Shown piece by piece: positions 1-9,162 of a stretch of DNA of 64,000 nucleotides. The notes beneath the pieces were generated by a model. The model did not search any database and was not told the origin of the DNA. It worked only from the letters and a program-made list of their open reading frames with translations. How positions within the stretch are numbered: the first letter of the stretch is position 1; each line of letters opens with the position of its first letter. The position numbers and the translations under genes were made by a program. The stretch covers positions 186,898 through 250,897 of the forward strand of contig NZ_SJPS01000002.1 of NCBI RefSeq assembly GCF_007860015.1. Direction: 5' to 3'. Source of the DNA: Bythopirellula polymerisocia. Lineage in GTDB: Bacteria; Planctomycetota; Planctomycetia; Pirellulales; Lacipirellulaceae.

Positions 1-218
1 CGATTGAGAAGTGTCACGGTTTGCTCACCGCGGGCGACAACGAGATTGAGCCGATCTGCGCCAGTTGGGTCTGCATATTCTGCAGCTGCCCGGCAGAGGA
101 AACAGTCTTCTTCTGCCCCGGGACTCCATCGCTGGGGAACCAGCGTCTGCTCTTTGAGAGATTCATCACCGGCAACATAGCCAATTCTCCAAGGTGCCCA
201 GATTCGCTGTTCGTCCAT
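1..218 (-). CDS. HIT-family nucleotide hydrolase/phosphorylase, 5' part only
   Basis: The first 72 codons of a gene running off the left edge. It starts at the ATG at 218, opposite to scpA. Visible are the N-terminal WAPWRIGYV motif and a CFLC pair about 40 residues in. Both are typical of the HIT branch related to Ap4A phosphorylase and galactose-1-phosphate uridylyltransferase, where the cysteines belong to a zinc site. Family members hydrolyse or phosphorolyse dinucleoside polyphosphates or similar nucleotide conjugates in the cytoplasm. The catalytic HxHxH motif would lie outside the window, so activity cannot be judged. It is divergently arranged with scpA, and the 168 bases between the two starts must hold both promoters. 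Confidence 0.8.
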   Translation of the reverse strand, partial: MDEQRIWAPWRIGYVAGDESLKEQTLVPQRWSPGAEEDCFLCRAAAEYADPTGADRLNLVVARGEQTVTLLN

Positions 219-386
219 GGGTGGATTTCTTTTTTAGGGGGAAACTGTATATCTTCCGAGGAATTTAGGCCCCTGCACTGCTTGCAGCAATACCGCCTTG
301 GCCAACGAGGCCAACGTGGACTGGTGTCCGGGGGGTGGAATCGGCATAATCCCCGCCCAGTCCCCTCCTTTCATTGTAGGAAATTC

Positions 387-1139
387 ATGCGATTTCGCGT
401 CGAGCTAGAACTGTTTGCCGGTCCCTTGGACCTCCTGTGGTATCTGGTCCGCAAACAGGAACTGGACATCATGGACATTCCCATTGCCCGGGTGACCGAG
501 CAATACCTGGAATTGATCGAGGTGATAGAGCAGATCGACGTCAATGCGGTGGGTGATTTTCTGGAGCTGGCAACCCGGCTGATGGAGATTAAGAGCCGGA
601 TGATCCTGCCCCGTCACGAAGAGGATGAGAAAGAGGAAAGCGAAGTCGAAGACCCTCGGCAAGACATCGTACAGCGACTGCTGGAATACAAGAAATACAA
701 GGATGCTGCCAGCATGCTAGCCGAGCGGGGCCAACTCTGGCAGCGACGTTTTGCACGGCGGGTGAACGATCTGCCCACCGGCGGGGCAGATCCCTCGGAG
801 CAGCCCATCCATGAAATCGAGATGTGGGACCTCGTGAGTGCATTCGCTCGAGTGGTGCGTGACAATGCGACCGCCAGACCCTCAGCGATTCGGTACGACG
901 ATACGCCTATCGAGGTCTACATGGACCGCATCCGCGAACGTTTGGCGACAGAATCGTCACTCTCATTTAAGAGTTTATTCCAAGCCGACATGCATCGCTC
1001 GCAACTGATCGGCATCTTTCTGGCTGTGTTAGAGCTGATTCGCCACCACAATATCCGAGCCGAACAGCAGGAACTTTTCGGTGAGATCTGGATCTCGGCG
1101 ATGGCTGGCGAAGACAAAGACGCTCAGGTCGCAGCTTAG
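387..1139 (+). CDS. scpA: Segregation and condensation protein A (ScpA)
   Basis: Kleisin subunit of the SMC-ScpA-ScpB condensin, which bridges the SMC ATPase heads and helps organise and segregate the chromosome. The protein begins FRVELELFAGPLDLLWYLV, the usual ScpA start, followed by a helical N-terminal domain (DFLELATRLMEIKSRMILP), an acidic linker near residue 75 (EEDEKEESEVED) and a C-terminal winged-helix region ending near QELFGEIW. Length is 250 residues, normal for the family. The frame stays open upstream to base 21, but homology begins at the ATG at 387 and the upstream part overlaps the divergent HIT gene, so 387 was chosen. Neither smc nor scpB is in the window. Confidence 0.93.
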   Translation: MRFRVELELFAGPLDLLWYLVRKQELDIMDIPIARVTEQYLELIEVIEQIDVNAVGDFLELATRLMEIKSRMILPRHEEDEKEESEVEDPRQDIVQRLLEYKKYKDAASMLAERGQLWQRRFARRVNDLPTGGADPSEQPIHEIEMWDLVSAFARVVRDNATARPSAIRYDDTPIEVYMDRIRERLATESSLSFKSLFQADMHRSQLIGIFLAVLELIRHHNIRAEQQELFGEIWISAMAGEDKDAQVAA

Positions 1140-1201
1140 AGCACTCACTGAAAGCAATCTCTCAGCAAAACTGCAAATTCAGAAAACCCAAAGATAGCAT
1201 A

Positions 1202-1273
1202 GCCACAGAGGACACCGAGAGCACAGAGAAAACCTTGTTTTCTGTGCTCTGAGATCTCTGTGAGCTCTGTGGC
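1202..1273. repeat. Inverted repeat of the CACAGAG type
   Basis: GCCACAGAG at 1202-1210 pairs with CTCTGTGGC at 1265-1273. Inner pairs such as GCACAGA/TCTGTGC form a long imperfect hairpin followed by ATTTTTT, so it could also end scpA transcription. Related hairpins built from CACAGAG and CGGAGA words occur at 34014-34086 and 34274-34399, which makes this a dispersed intergenic family. The rest of the 1140-1399 gap shows nothing else. Confidence 0.7.
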
Positions 1274-1399
1274 CATTTTTTGATTGGCTATGTTTTCGAC
1301 TTTGCAATTCTGCTGAGCAATATCTACTGCTGCCTTCCCTGAATCTACTTACCTGTTTACGATGGGGGATTCTGCCTTTCGCCCCGCAATAAATCCCCC

Positions 1400-2239
1400 A
1401 TGATTGATAACGCCCCCGTACAGACTCTGGTCCATGATGGACTCACGATTGAGGGGTATTCGAGGGCTGCCGTGCAGACCTATTGGCGGATACCCGAATT
1501 GAAGATCGGGTTCGATCTGGGTGCCCAGCCGTGGTCGTTTATGGGGACTGAGACGTGGTTCGTCTCCCATGGGCATCTGGATCACATCGCTGCTTTGCCG
1601 GTGTATGTGGCCCGACGGCGGATGATGAAGATGGAGCCTCCACGGATTTACATGCCCGAAGAAACCATCGATCCGATGCAGCGGATCATGCGGCAATTCA
1701 CGCGATTGGATCGGGGTCGCATGCCGTGTGAATTGCTACCCGTTAGCCCAGGGGATGAGATTCCTCTTAGCCGCGAGTTGGTCGTCACCGTATCGGCTAC
1801 TAAGCATACGCTGCCGTCTCTAGGATTCATCGTGTGGGATCGCCGCCACAAACTCAAGCCCGAGTATCAAGGTTTGGCCGGCAACGAGATTCGCGACATT
1901 CGACTCAGTGGTAAAGATGTGACCGAAGAGCAGCGAACCCCACTCGTAGGCTATCTGGGCGACACGGCCCCGCAAGGTCTCGACAACTGCCCCGCGATGT
2001 TTGAAGCGAAGATTCTCATCTGCGAAATGACGTTCGTTTCCCCCGAGCACCGCAAAGAACGAATCCATAAGTTCGGCCACATGCATCTGGATGATTTCGT
2101 CGAACGCCGGGAACGATTCAAGAATGAAATCGTTGTCGCTTCTCATCTGAGTACTCGCTACCACGCGAACGCGGTTCGTCGACATGTGGAGCGGGCACTA
2201 CCAGACATGCTCAACGGACGGTTGAAACTGTGGCTGTGA
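1400..2239 (+). CDS. Ribonuclease Z-like metallo-beta-lactamase-fold hydrolase
   Basis: A 279-residue MBL-fold protein. The metal motif HxHxDH is present as SHGHLDHIA near residue 54, preceded by FDLGAQP, and later metal positions are visible as ATKHT near 135, GYLGDTA near 190 and the C-terminal VVASHLSTRYH. This order, with a histidine in the ASHLSTRYH end motif, is that of the RNase Z/ElaC group, which cleaves the 3' trailer from tRNA precursors. The sequence is closer to short plant-like or planctomycete RNase Z homologues than to E. coli ElaC, so tRNA processing is likely but not proven; a small-molecule hydrolase is the alternative. It stands alone between scpA and an oppositely oriented membrane protein gene. 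Confidence 0.75.
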   Translation: MIDNAPVQTLVHDGLTIEGYSRAAVQTYWRIPELKIGFDLGAQPWSFMGTETWFVSHGHLDHIAALPVYVARRRMMKMEPPRIYMPEETIDPMQRIMRQFTRLDRGRMPCELLPVSPGDEIPLSRELVVTVSATKHTLPSLGFIVWDRRHKLKPEYQGLAGNEIRDIRLSGKDVTEEQRTPLVGYLGDTAPQGLDNCPAMFEAKILICEMTFVSPEHRKERIHKFGHMHLDDFVERRERFKNEIVVASHLSTRYHANAVRRHVERALPDMLNGRLKLWL

Positions 2240-2301
2240 GTCAGTTGAATGCCATTATGCTCCATTGACTTCTACGAGCTACTCTTCTTCCAGGCAGTAA
2301 A

Positions 2302-3159
2302 TCAAGTGGCTGCCCGCAGCATTTGATTTCGAACTACTCGATAGTCATTGGAACGAACTACCAGCAGTGAGGCAACGACGATAGTCGTTGCGAGGACCGG
2401 GATCAGACTTGCAGAAATGACCATGAACCACGAGAACGAATGGTAGCCAAAGGCAACCGCAAATGAGACTCCTGACAAGAATGCAATACCGATGACGAGT
2501 GCAATTCGAGACCAGGGTGAATTTAAGCTCAAGGTTGCCCATGCAGCACAAAGGTTATTCATGAGAAAAACTACCAACATCAAGATGAGGCCAGCTACAT
2601 GCGTCCATGAACCAAATCCAATGGAAGTCTGCTCAGATGGTTGCGCTATCTTTGTCAGGCTGAGGACGACTGAACATATCGACATGAGTAACAACAAGTG
2701 AAATGTCGAGTATCGGAGGCGGGTAACTTCTATTTGAGTATTCAATTCAGAGAGATGAACTAAACTAATCCCCTTACGACGAATCAACAAGAAAGCGCAC
2801 GATAAAAGCAGAACCAAAGCGCCATACGAAGAGAACTCGACGAGGAACTCTTTTGTGAACAAAGAATCATAGGCATTGTCGGGGAACGCCAAGAATTGAG
2901 CCATCATAGGCCAAAAGCTCACATAAGCGGTGCCACCGAATGCACCAATCGTGCGACCTACTCCTCTGTTCCTTCCCATCCCGACCCAAAAGGATAAGAG
3001 CATTATCTGAGCTATACTGAGGGATGAGAGAGCCCACATCGCAGGAAACATCCAGTTGGTTTCCGGCAATGAGAACATCGCCAGCGGCGCTATGCCTACG
3101 AGCAAGTGTATGGCAATCAACAACTTGATTCGAGGGAAGTTCGTTGTTGAAGTTTGCAA
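2302..3159 (-). CDS. Uncharacterised multi-pass membrane protein
   Basis: A 285-residue protein dominated by hydrophobic segments, about seven or eight: near residues 12-30, 40-60, 75-92, 112-127, 152-170, 188-208, 215-236 and 240-262. Charged loops such as RRKGISLVHLSELNTQIEVTR lie between them. No family motif, metal-binding cluster or enzymatic signature was recognised. It lies 32 bases downstream of metG on the same strand and may be cotranscribed with it, though nothing suggests a functional link. The last residues are basic (YRVVRNQMLRAAT), consistent with a cytoplasmic C terminus. Function unknown. Confidence 0.6.
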   Translation of the reverse strand: MQTSTTNFPRIKLLIAIHLLVGIAPLAMFSLPETNWMFPAMWALSSLSIAQIMLLSFWVGMGRNRGVGRTIGAFGGTAYVSFWPMMAQFLAFPDNAYDSLFTKEFLVEFSSYGALVLLLSCAFLLIRRKGISLVHLSELNTQIEVTRLRYSTFHLLLLMSICSVVLSLTKIAQPSEQTSIGFGSWTHVAGLILMLVVFLMNNLCAAWATLSLNSPWSRIALVIGIAFLSGVSFAVAFGYHSFSWFMVISASLIPVLATTIVVASLLVVRSNDYRVVRNQMLRAAT

Positions 3160-3191
3160 TGTCGCTCCCTAAGCTTCGGCTAGGACGTGCC

Positions 3192-5249
3192 TTAATGCAC
3201 CCGTTGTCCAGGCACGGCACCATCATCTGGCGAGAGAACGAACACATCGGGGCCACCGGGGCCGCTGGCGATGACCATTCCCTCGCTGAGGCCGAAAGAC
3301 ATTTGTCGCGGCGCTAAATTGGCGACCATGACTACCAGGCGTCCGACGAGCTTCTCGGGTTCGTAGGCGGCCTTGATTCCGGCGAAGACTTGGCGATATT
3401 CTCCTCCACCGAGGCTAAGCTTAAGTTTCAATAATTTCTTCGCCTCGGGGATGGCCTCGGCTTCTACGACGCGGGCCACGCGGAGATCGACCTTCGTGAA
3501 ATCGTCGAAGGTGCATTCGGGGGCCAATGGTTCGGCCGCGAGGGCATCGGCAGAGTCGTTCCAGCGGTCTACAGATTCAGTTATTGATTCGCCGGGCGCT
3601 GAAGCGACCTCGGCCGGTTTGGATTCTTCGATCATGGCGTGTACGTCCTTTTCTTCAATTCGTTTGAGCATGTGTTTGAATTTGGCGACCGGGGTGCCCA
3701 CGAGTGGGGTTTGTGCCTGGTCCCAGGAAGTGATTGGATCATTGAGCAATTCGCCCGTCTGCTGCGCTAAGCGTGGCAGCACAGGGGCGAGATAAATTGC
3801 GATTTGTCTGAAAAGATTCAGTGCGATGGTACAGACATCTTGTAGTCGAGCAGCATTGCCTGGATCTTTGCGCAGTTCCCAAGGTTTATTTTCTTCGACG
3901 AATGGGTTGGCACGATCGGCTAGACCCAATACAAGTCGCATCGCGCGGCTATAGTCGCACGACTCGTAGGCTTCAGCAATCTCATCTCCAAGTTGGGCCG
4001 CGTGAACGAATAGTCCTCCGTCCTCGGGATACTCCTTCGAGAGCCCGATCTGCTCGACGAACTTGGCCGTGCGACTGGCAAGATTCACCACCTTGCCCAC
4101 CAAATCGGTATTCACTTTGGCAATGAACTCATCGAGTGCCAAGTCAAGATCATCGACACGGTCGTTGAGTTTGGCGGCATAGAAATACCGCAAGTAGCTG
4201 GGGTCCAAGTGGTTGAGGTAAGTACGTGCGTTGACGAAGGTCCCTTTGCTCTTAGACATTTTCTCGCCATCGACAGTAAGAAAACCGTGGATATGCACTT
4301 TGGTCGGCAGGCTGTAACCCGCCGTCTTGAGCATCCCTGGCCAGAACAAGGTGTGGAAATAGGTTATGTCTTTGCCTATGAAGTGGTGAATCTCGGTGTC
4401 GGATGACTTCCACCAGTCGTCAAAGTTGCCGCCGGTGCGGTCGCACCATTGCTGCGTAGAAGCCATGTAGCCGATGGGGGCGTCGAACCACACATACCAA
4501 TAGTTGCCAGGGTAGTCTGGGATCTCAAAGCCAAAATACGGAGCAGGCCGCGAGATGTCCCAGTCGCGAAGCGGCTCACCGAGAAAATGTCCCTGCAAGT
4601 AATTCGCAATTTCCGGCTGCAAGTGCTTTCCACTCTGGGACCAGGTCTCTAGAAATTCGTGTAATTGCTCAAGCTCGATAAACAAGTGCTTGGCCGAGCG
4701 AACTTCTGGAGTGGCGCCGCTAAGCGTGCTTTTGGGGTCAAGCAAGTCAGCAGGGCCATAGGTTGAACCGCATTTTGAGCAGTTATCGCCAGGTTGGTCG
4801 GCCGAATTGCATTTGGGACAAGTGCCACGGACAAATCGATCTGCCAGGAAGGTGCCCACCACCGGGTCAAATAGTTGTTCGACATTCTTTTCTTTGACCA
4901 AGCCAGCCTCGCGAATCGAATGCCACATCGACTGGCAGAATCGTTCGTTCTCAGGATCATTGGTGCTGCCGAAATTGTCGAAGGAGATGTCGAAGTCTTT
5001 GAGGTCGGCGACGTGGGCCGCTTGCATGTCGGCGATCAACTCGGCCTCGCTGCGTCCTTCCTGCTGGGCGCGGATCATGGTTGCCGTGCCGTGGGTATCG
5101 TCGGCGCAGACATAAAGGCACTCGTTACCGCGGAGCTTCTGAAAGCGGACCCAGATGTCGGTCTGCACCGTTTCGAGTATGTAGCCCAGGTGGATGTGGC
5201 CATTCACGTAGGGGAGGGCAGAGGTGACCAGCAGGCGGCGTTTAGGCAT
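3192..5249 (-). CDS. metG: Methionyl-tRNA synthetase with C-terminal tRNA-binding domain
   Basis: Charges tRNA-Met in the cytoplasm, for both initiation and elongation. The class I signature HIGH appears as HIHLG at residues 18-22, and KMSKSKG is near residue 330. A zinc knuckle with two CxxC pairs (RGTCPKC and NCSKC) sits around 140-160, indicating the zinc-containing MetG form. After the helical anticodon domain and a short linker comes an EMAP-II/Trbp111-like tRNA-binding domain ([20 protein letters not shown] to the C terminus), which usually drives dimerisation and adds tRNA affinity. Length is 685 residues, normal for the two-domain form. The ATG at 5249 directly precedes [16 protein letters not shown], the canonical N terminus. 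Confidence 0.97.
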   Translation of the reverse strand: MPKRRLLVTSALPYVNGHIHLGYILETVQTDIWVRFQKLRGNECLYVCADDTHGTATMIRAQQEGRSEAELIADMQAAHVADLKDFDISFDNFGSTNDPENERFCQSMWHSIREAGLVKEKNVEQLFDPVVGTFLADRFVRGTCPKCNSADQPGDNCSKCGSTYGPADLLDPKSTLSGATPEVRSAKHLFIELEQLHEFLETWSQSGKHLQPEIANYLQGHFLGEPLRDWDISRPAPYFGFEIPDYPGNYWYVWFDAPIGYMASTQQWCDRTGGNFDDWWKSSDTEIHHFIGKDITYFHTLFWPGMLKTAGYSLPTKVHIHGFLTVDGEKMSKSKGTFVNARTYLNHLDPSYLRYFYAAKLNDRVDDLDLALDEFIAKVNTDLVGKVVNLASRTAKFVEQIGLSKEYPEDGGLFVHAAQLGDEIAEAYESCDYSRAMRLVLGLADRANPFVEENKPWELRKDPGNAARLQDVCTIALNLFRQIAIYLAPVLPRLAQQTGELLNDPITSWDQAQTPLVGTPVAKFKHMLKRIEEKDVHAMIEESKPAEVASAPGESITESVDRWNDSADALAAEPLAPECTFDDFTKVDLRVARVVEAEAIPEAKKLLKLKLSLGGGEYRQVFAGIKAAYEPEKLVGRLVVMVANLAPRQMSFGLSEGMVIASGPGGPDVFVLSPDDGAVPGQRVH

Positions 5250-5705
5250 CTTGAAGGGTTGATTGCTAGCAGTTCAGGAGGGCTATTTTTTTTGAGAGGG
5301 GAGTCGGATCATTGTAACGAGAGATTTCCCTCGGCGGGAGGGTAATAGAATTGTTTTGGCACGACGTGTGCATCTGACAGGAAAAGTTCGAGTTTTGATG
5401 CCTGCGTGGCAGCAATGCTGTCTGGCAAGTTTCTCGTGGAAACAACGGATTCGCGCCGCAACGGCAGATACCATCGCGCGAGTTGCCCTTGTAAGATTTA
5501 CTCGTCATCAAGTAAGTATCCCCTCGTTCAAATTGTTTAGGAACTGATTCGGTTGGCTCATTCGCTTATCGATCTGAATTGAAGATTCCCCAGCTCAGTT
5601 ACTTGCTTGTGGAGAAGGATCTCCCGGCAATGAACCTACGGCTAGCCCCGATGCGCTGGCGGGATGTTACCAATCCGATAGACCGGGTATCCATGGAGGG
5701 AACCG
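5250..5705. other. Intergenic region between divergent metG and the thioredoxin-protease gene
   Basis: About 455 bases without a convincing gene. Short open frames occur on both strands but lack a ribosome-binding site, recognisable domains or protein-like composition. A GGAGGG at 5696-5701 serves the gene starting at 5706. Promoters for both neighbours should lie here; none could be assigned with confidence. Confidence 0.5.
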
Positions 5706-7145
5706 ATGGTCGCGTTGAAAATGTGCTTTTCTACTGCCAGCAGTATTGTGCTAGGCATTCTTCTCTCGGCTAGCGCTTGTCAGGCCGAAATTGTCCTCTT
5801 GGATTTCAGTTCTGCTACTTGCGGACCGTGTCAGCAAATGCGTCCAACTATCCAGCGGCTCTCTGCTGCGGGGTATCCTGTTCGTCATGTGGACATTGGC
5901 CGCGACCCCGATACGGCGAGGCAATATGGAGTTGATGTCGTGCCGACATTCATTGCTGTCACCGATGGCCGCGAAGTCGCTCGCATGACGGGACCTGGTT
6001 CCTACGAACAATTGGTGGAAATGCTCACGACTGCTGAGGGTTCTGCAGCTGCAACTTCTGCTAGTTTGCCAGACTCTGCGCGATCCAATATTGCACCCCA
6101 ATCCGCGGCAGCTACGTTTGCCAACGATACCCAGAGACAAACTAATCAACTGGGAGGTTCACCGACCCTGACCGCCCAACTTCTTGAAGCGACCGTAAAA
6201 CTATCCGTCGAGGATGCCGACGGCATGTCGGCAGGTACGGGTACGATTGTTGATGCCCAAGGTGGGGCGGCGTTGGTGCTGACTTGTGGACATATCTTCC
6301 GCGAATCCGAGGGCAAGGGGCCTATCAAAGTGACACTGTTCTCGGCAACTCCTACAGGTGCTCAAGTCCGCGAAACGGTTGCTGGCCAATTGATGGACTT
6401 CGACCTGGAACGCGATCTGGCTTTGGTAATCATCCGACCGGGTTCTCCGGTGCAGGCGCGGCGGATTGCTCCGCCCAATACAGTATTTTCGCCTGGGGCG
6501 CCGGTTACCACTGTCGGTTGCAATCAGGGTGCGAACCCCACGGTCATTTCTTCTCAGATCACGACGGTTGACCGCTACCAGGGTGCACCCAACGTAGAAG
6601 TAGCTGGCGCTCCTATCGAGGGTCGCAGCGGTGGCGGACTATTTAATTCAGCGGGTCAACTGATTGGTGTCTGCTTTGCCGCTGATCCGCAAGGCAACGA
6701 AGGACTGTACGCTTCGCTCCCCTCAATTCAAGCGAAACTCAAGAGCATGAATCTGGCGATGGTTTTTGAGTCACCTGAAAAATCGCCGACTGCCAGTGGA
6801 CCTCAAGTTTCTCTCGCCAGCGCAACCGTCCAAGAGCCTCTCGCGATTCGTGGCCAAGATGCCGTGGCGGAAGTAGCACCCCAGGCACCAATCGTCAGTG
6901 ATCGTACCATGTCGATTCCGCAAAACTTGAATCCAGCGGAGGATGCTGCTCTTGCAGAAATCAAGCGTCGTGGGTGTGATTCCGAAGTAATCTGCATCAT
7001 TCGACCCAAGGACCCGACCGGCAAGAGCGAAGTTATCACCCTGGGCAGCATGTCTCCGGAGTTCGTCGAATCACTAGTAAGAGAGCAAACTGCTACAGCG
7101 GGGCGTTCCCCAGCCACGGCCGCCGCCGGCCAACTGCTGAAGTAA
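5706..7145 (+). CDS. Exported thioredoxin-trypsin-like protease fusion
   Basis: A 479-residue protein with an unusual two-enzyme layout. A signal peptide (residues 1-27, hydrophobic SSIVLGILLSASACQA) leads straight into a thioredoxin domain with the redox motif CGPC at 39-42 and the cis-proline VVPT at about 80. An Ala/Ser-rich linker (110-150) follows, then a trypsin-like serine protease fold with a complete candidate triad: His196 (TCGHIF), Asp237 (RDLALV) and Ser308 (GRSGGGL). The last 120 residues are low-complexity with a short conserved-looking tail (EIKRRGCDSEVICIIRP). The start at 5706 has a good GGAGGG upstream. It probably acts in the periplasm or at the surface in protein quality control or redox-coupled proteolysis; that role is inferred. 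The target is unknown. Confidence 0.8.
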   Translation: MVALKMCFSTASSIVLGILLSASACQAEIVLLDFSSATCGPCQQMRPTIQRLSAAGYPVRHVDIGRDPDTARQYGVDVVPTFIAVTDGREVARMTGPGSYEQLVEMLTTAEGSAAATSASLPDSARSNIAPQSAAATFANDTQRQTNQLGGSPTLTAQLLEATVKLSVEDADGMSAGTGTIVDAQGGAALVLTCGHIFRESEGKGPIKVTLFSATPTGAQVRETVAGQLMDFDLERDLALVIIRPGSPVQARRIAPPNTVFSPGAPVTTVGCNQGANPTVISSQITTVDRYQGAPNVEVAGAPIEGRSGGGLFNSAGQLIGVCFAADPQGNEGLYASLPSIQAKLKSMNLAMVFESPEKSPTASGPQVSLASATVQEPLAIRGQDAVAEVAPQAPIVSDRTMSIPQNLNPAEDAALAEIKRRGCDSEVICIIRPKDPTGKSEVITLGSMSPEFVESLVREQTATAGRSPATAAAGQLLK

Positions 7146-7309
7146 TTCGATCTCGCGTCCCCTACGATCAGTATAGCCGTCGCATCCCACGGCCCCACTG
7201 AAATCGCTAATCCTCATTCGGCTGCAGCAAACATCGCTGAGCAACGTAGGCTTACCTAGATGTGCTCTACGTTTCGTTGCTCAAATTGTAGCCGATTGGA
7301 ATCTGCGTT

Positions 7310-7780
7310 ATGGGACTGATTGTTGCCTTTTTGTCGCTCGTAAATATTGCCATTGGCTATGGGCTGGCAGTATATCTCCAGCGAGCTTCGAAACCCTTCA
7401 CACCCTTGCCGATAGTGACACCCGCGCCGGCGGAAGTGCCCGTGCCGGTTGCAGTCAATGAATCGCCTTCGCCAGTCATGAAAAAGGAGGGTACACTTCC
7501 TGACGTTCCTGCGGCTGTCATTGAAGAGGTTGCACCTATACCGTCGCCAGAAGAACAACCCCTGCTTGCTGAAATACCTGCGCCTGTAGAAGAACCAGAA
7601 TCCGTAGTCACCAATTCTGCTTCTGAATCAGTTGATTCCGTTGAAGCTGAAGAGACTACAGAAGCAGTCGATGAAGAAAGTGTATTAGCTGGTATCGAGG
7701 CGTTCCGCGCACAGTTAGCCAATATGAAAGACGATGGCGAACCCGCAGTCGAAGAAATAGAAGAGCTGGCTGCGACTTGA
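7310..7780 (+). CDS. Small membrane-anchored Pro/Glu-rich protein of unknown function
   Basis: A 156-residue protein. Residues 1-21 form one hydrophobic segment (GLIVAFLSLVNIAIGYGLAV), followed by a short basic stretch and then a long acidic, Pro/Val/Glu-rich region without predicted fold (for example VPVPVAVNESPSP). The end is more helical and acidic (GIEAFRAQLANMKDDGEPAV). This is a single-pass anchor with a disordered extramembrane tail. It lies 160 bases downstream of the thioredoxin-protease gene on the same strand and converges with mutY, whose stop is 7 bases away. No family recognised. The composition is coherent across the frame, so a real gene is likely. Confidence 0.6.
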   Translation: MGLIVAFLSLVNIAIGYGLAVYLQRASKPFTPLPIVTPAPAEVPVPVAVNESPSPVMKKEGTLPDVPAAVIEEVAPIPSPEEQPLLAEIPAPVEEPESVVTNSASESVDSVEAEETTEAVDEESVLAGIEAFRAQLANMKDDGEPAVEEIEELAAT

Positions 7781-7787
7781 GTAGAAC

Positions 7788-8894
7788 CTAATTCTTACTC
7801 ACACTCTTTTCGATTCGATTCGCCAGCTTCCGCCCAGTTGTGCTGAGAGGCAAATCAGCAAGTTCAGCAGGGCGGATCCAGCGTGTATGCCTTTTCAATC
7901 GTCCCGACACGAATTGAGCTGAGTAGCAATCAAGCGTGATCCGGTAACGCGTTACCCCATGTTTCATCGTAGTCAGCAAAGCCCCCGGCTTGGCAGTTAC
8001 GCCGGTTTGCTGACAAACCTTTTTGATTAGTTCTTCTTCGACGAACAGTGGCCCTTCACTTTCGATCGCGAAGCGAGGGAAATCCCAGAGCCCCGCCCAA
8101 CGCTCCCCCGTTCCGCATTGCCGCACTATGACTTGACCATTCTTCCGCACTACAACCGCTGCCTCGTGAACATCAGTGAATTTCAATTTTGCCGCAGCGC
8201 GCGGCAGTTCGTCCTGCAAGCCATTTTGATATGCCCCACAATGGCGAGAGACGGGGCACTCTTCACATTTCGGTTGAGTTGGCGTGCAGACCAGCGAACC
8301 CAGTTCCATGAGTGCCTGATTGAAGCGAGAGACATTGGTACTCGGCAAGATTTCCTCAGCCGTAGCCCATAAGAGTCGCTGCCCAGCAGATTTCGTTGGA
8401 TCATCAGGATAGGCCAACAGCCGTGCAAGCAACCGGATAGTGTTCGCTTCCAGGATGGGTTCCCGCTGGTTAAAGGCAATCGAAGCGATTGCCCCCGCCG
8501 TATAGCGTCCGATTCCTGGCAACGACTGCATCGTAACGACATCCTGAGGGAATTGCCCTCCATGCTCAGCGACAATCTGTTTCGCCGCTGCATGAAGCCC
8601 CCTTGCGCGGCGATAATATCCTAACCCTTCCCACAACCGCAGCACTTGGCTCTCCTCGGCGGCCGCGAGATTCTTCACGGTGGGGAAAGCCTTGAGGAAC
8701 CGCTGGAAATACGGTTTGACGGTCTCCACCTGAGTCTGCTGGAGCATGACTTCGCTGACCCAGACACGATAGGGATCCTGCGACTTTCGCCAAGGGAGAT
8801 CACGTTCATGCTTGGCATACCAAGCAAGCAGTCGTCGGCGAAATGACTGCTTCCATTTGGAATCAACTTCAGGTGATGTGCAATCCGTTGCCAT
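7788..8894 (-). CDS. mutY: A/G-specific adenine glycosylase (MutY)
   Basis: Removes adenine mispaired with 8-oxoguanine or guanine in base-excision repair. From the ATG at 8894 the protein has 368 residues: the N-terminal helical domain with catalytic-type Glu48 in SEVMLQQTQV, the HhH motif LPGIGRYTAGAIA near 125-137, a [4Fe-4S] cluster with Cys203, 210, 213 and 219 in the exact C-x6-C-x2-C-x5-C spacing, and a C-terminal NUDIX-like domain that recognises 8-oxoG. The usual catalytic Asp (LDGN in E. coli) is replaced by Glu149 in PILEANTIR. An upstream in-frame TTG at 8984 would run the N terminus through a dispersed repeat at 8913-8964, so the ATG was preferred. It follows the feo genes on the same strand. 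Confidence 0.92.
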   Translation of the reverse strand: MATDCTSPEVDSKWKQSFRRRLLAWYAKHERDLPWRKSQDPYRVWVSEVMLQQTQVETVKPYFQRFLKAFPTVKNLAAAEESQVLRLWEGLGYYRRARGLHAAAKQIVAEHGGQFPQDVVTMQSLPGIGRYTAGAIASIAFNQREPILEANTIRLLARLLAYPDDPTKSAGQRLLWATAEEILPSTNVSRFNQALMELGSLVCTPTQPKCEECPVSRHCGAYQNGLQDELPRAAAKLKFTDVHEAAVVVRKNGQVIVRQCGTGERWAGLWDFPRFAIESEGPLFVEEELIKKVCQQTGVTAKPGALLTTMKHGVTRYRITLDCYSAQFVSGRLKRHTRWIRPAELADLPLSTTGRKLANRIEKSVSKN

Positions 8895-8912
8895 GAGAGT
8901 TCGTGTTCCCTT

Positions 8913-8964
8913 GGTTAGCCGCGACGCGTCCGCCGAGTTCTGCTCGGCAAAGCGGAGGGAGTTT
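8913..8964 (+). repeat. Dispersed repeat, GTTAGCCGCGACGCG family, copy 1
   Basis: Starts GGTTAGCCGCGACGCG, continues through CGCCGAGTTCTGCTCGGC (itself hairpin-forming) and ends AGCGGAGGGAGTTT. Similar sequences occur at 52198-52252 in the same orientation and at 59143-59198 inverted. It fills the space between the small Cys-rich feo gene and the mutY start. Unlike the other two copies it carries no heptamer array. Confidence 0.7.
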
Positions 8965-8980
8965 AAGTCAGCCTCGGCAA

Positions 8981-9160
8981 TCAATATTCCTTCTTCACAG
9001 AACTAAGCCGCTCAATCTGCACTACATTTTTTGCATTTGACGAGCAACTGCCACAACTACCGCACCCTGACGAAGTTCCTTTTACAAATCGTAACCAAGC
9101 TAGGCGACCGAGGTAGGCCGCGGCGGCGAGGACGATCAATATGGCCAAAGTGTCTTGCAT
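8981..9160 (-). CDS. FeoB-associated Cys-rich membrane protein
   Basis: A 59-residue protein: an N-terminal membrane helix (residues 4-25, LAILIVLAAAAYLGRLAWL), a cysteine cluster CGSCGSC near 33-39 and a basic tail ending KKEY. This is the usual form of the small proteins encoded directly after feoB (FeoB_associated family), whose role is unsettled; the cysteines could handle iron or act as a partner for FeoB. The ATG at 9160 lies two bases after the feoB stop codon, which supports translational coupling and membership of the feo operon. A longer frame starting within feoB exists but was rejected because the family starts at the membrane helix. Confidence 0.82.
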   Translation of the reverse strand: MQDTLAILIVLAAAAYLGRLAWLRFVKGTSSGCGSCGSCSSNAKNVVQIERLSSVKKEY

Positions 9161-9162
9161 GA

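Noticed and set aside
21-386. In-frame extension of scpA upstream of 387
   Set aside because: It has no homology, overlaps the divergent HIT gene and would bypass the canonical ScpA start.
5266-5547. Open frames on both strands in the metG upstream region
   Set aside because: No ribosome site, no domain, and composition unlike protein.
8895-8984. TTG-start N-terminal extension of mutY
   Set aside because: It would translate a dispersed repeat (8913-8964) and overlap the preceding small gene; the ATG at 8894 is in the right place.
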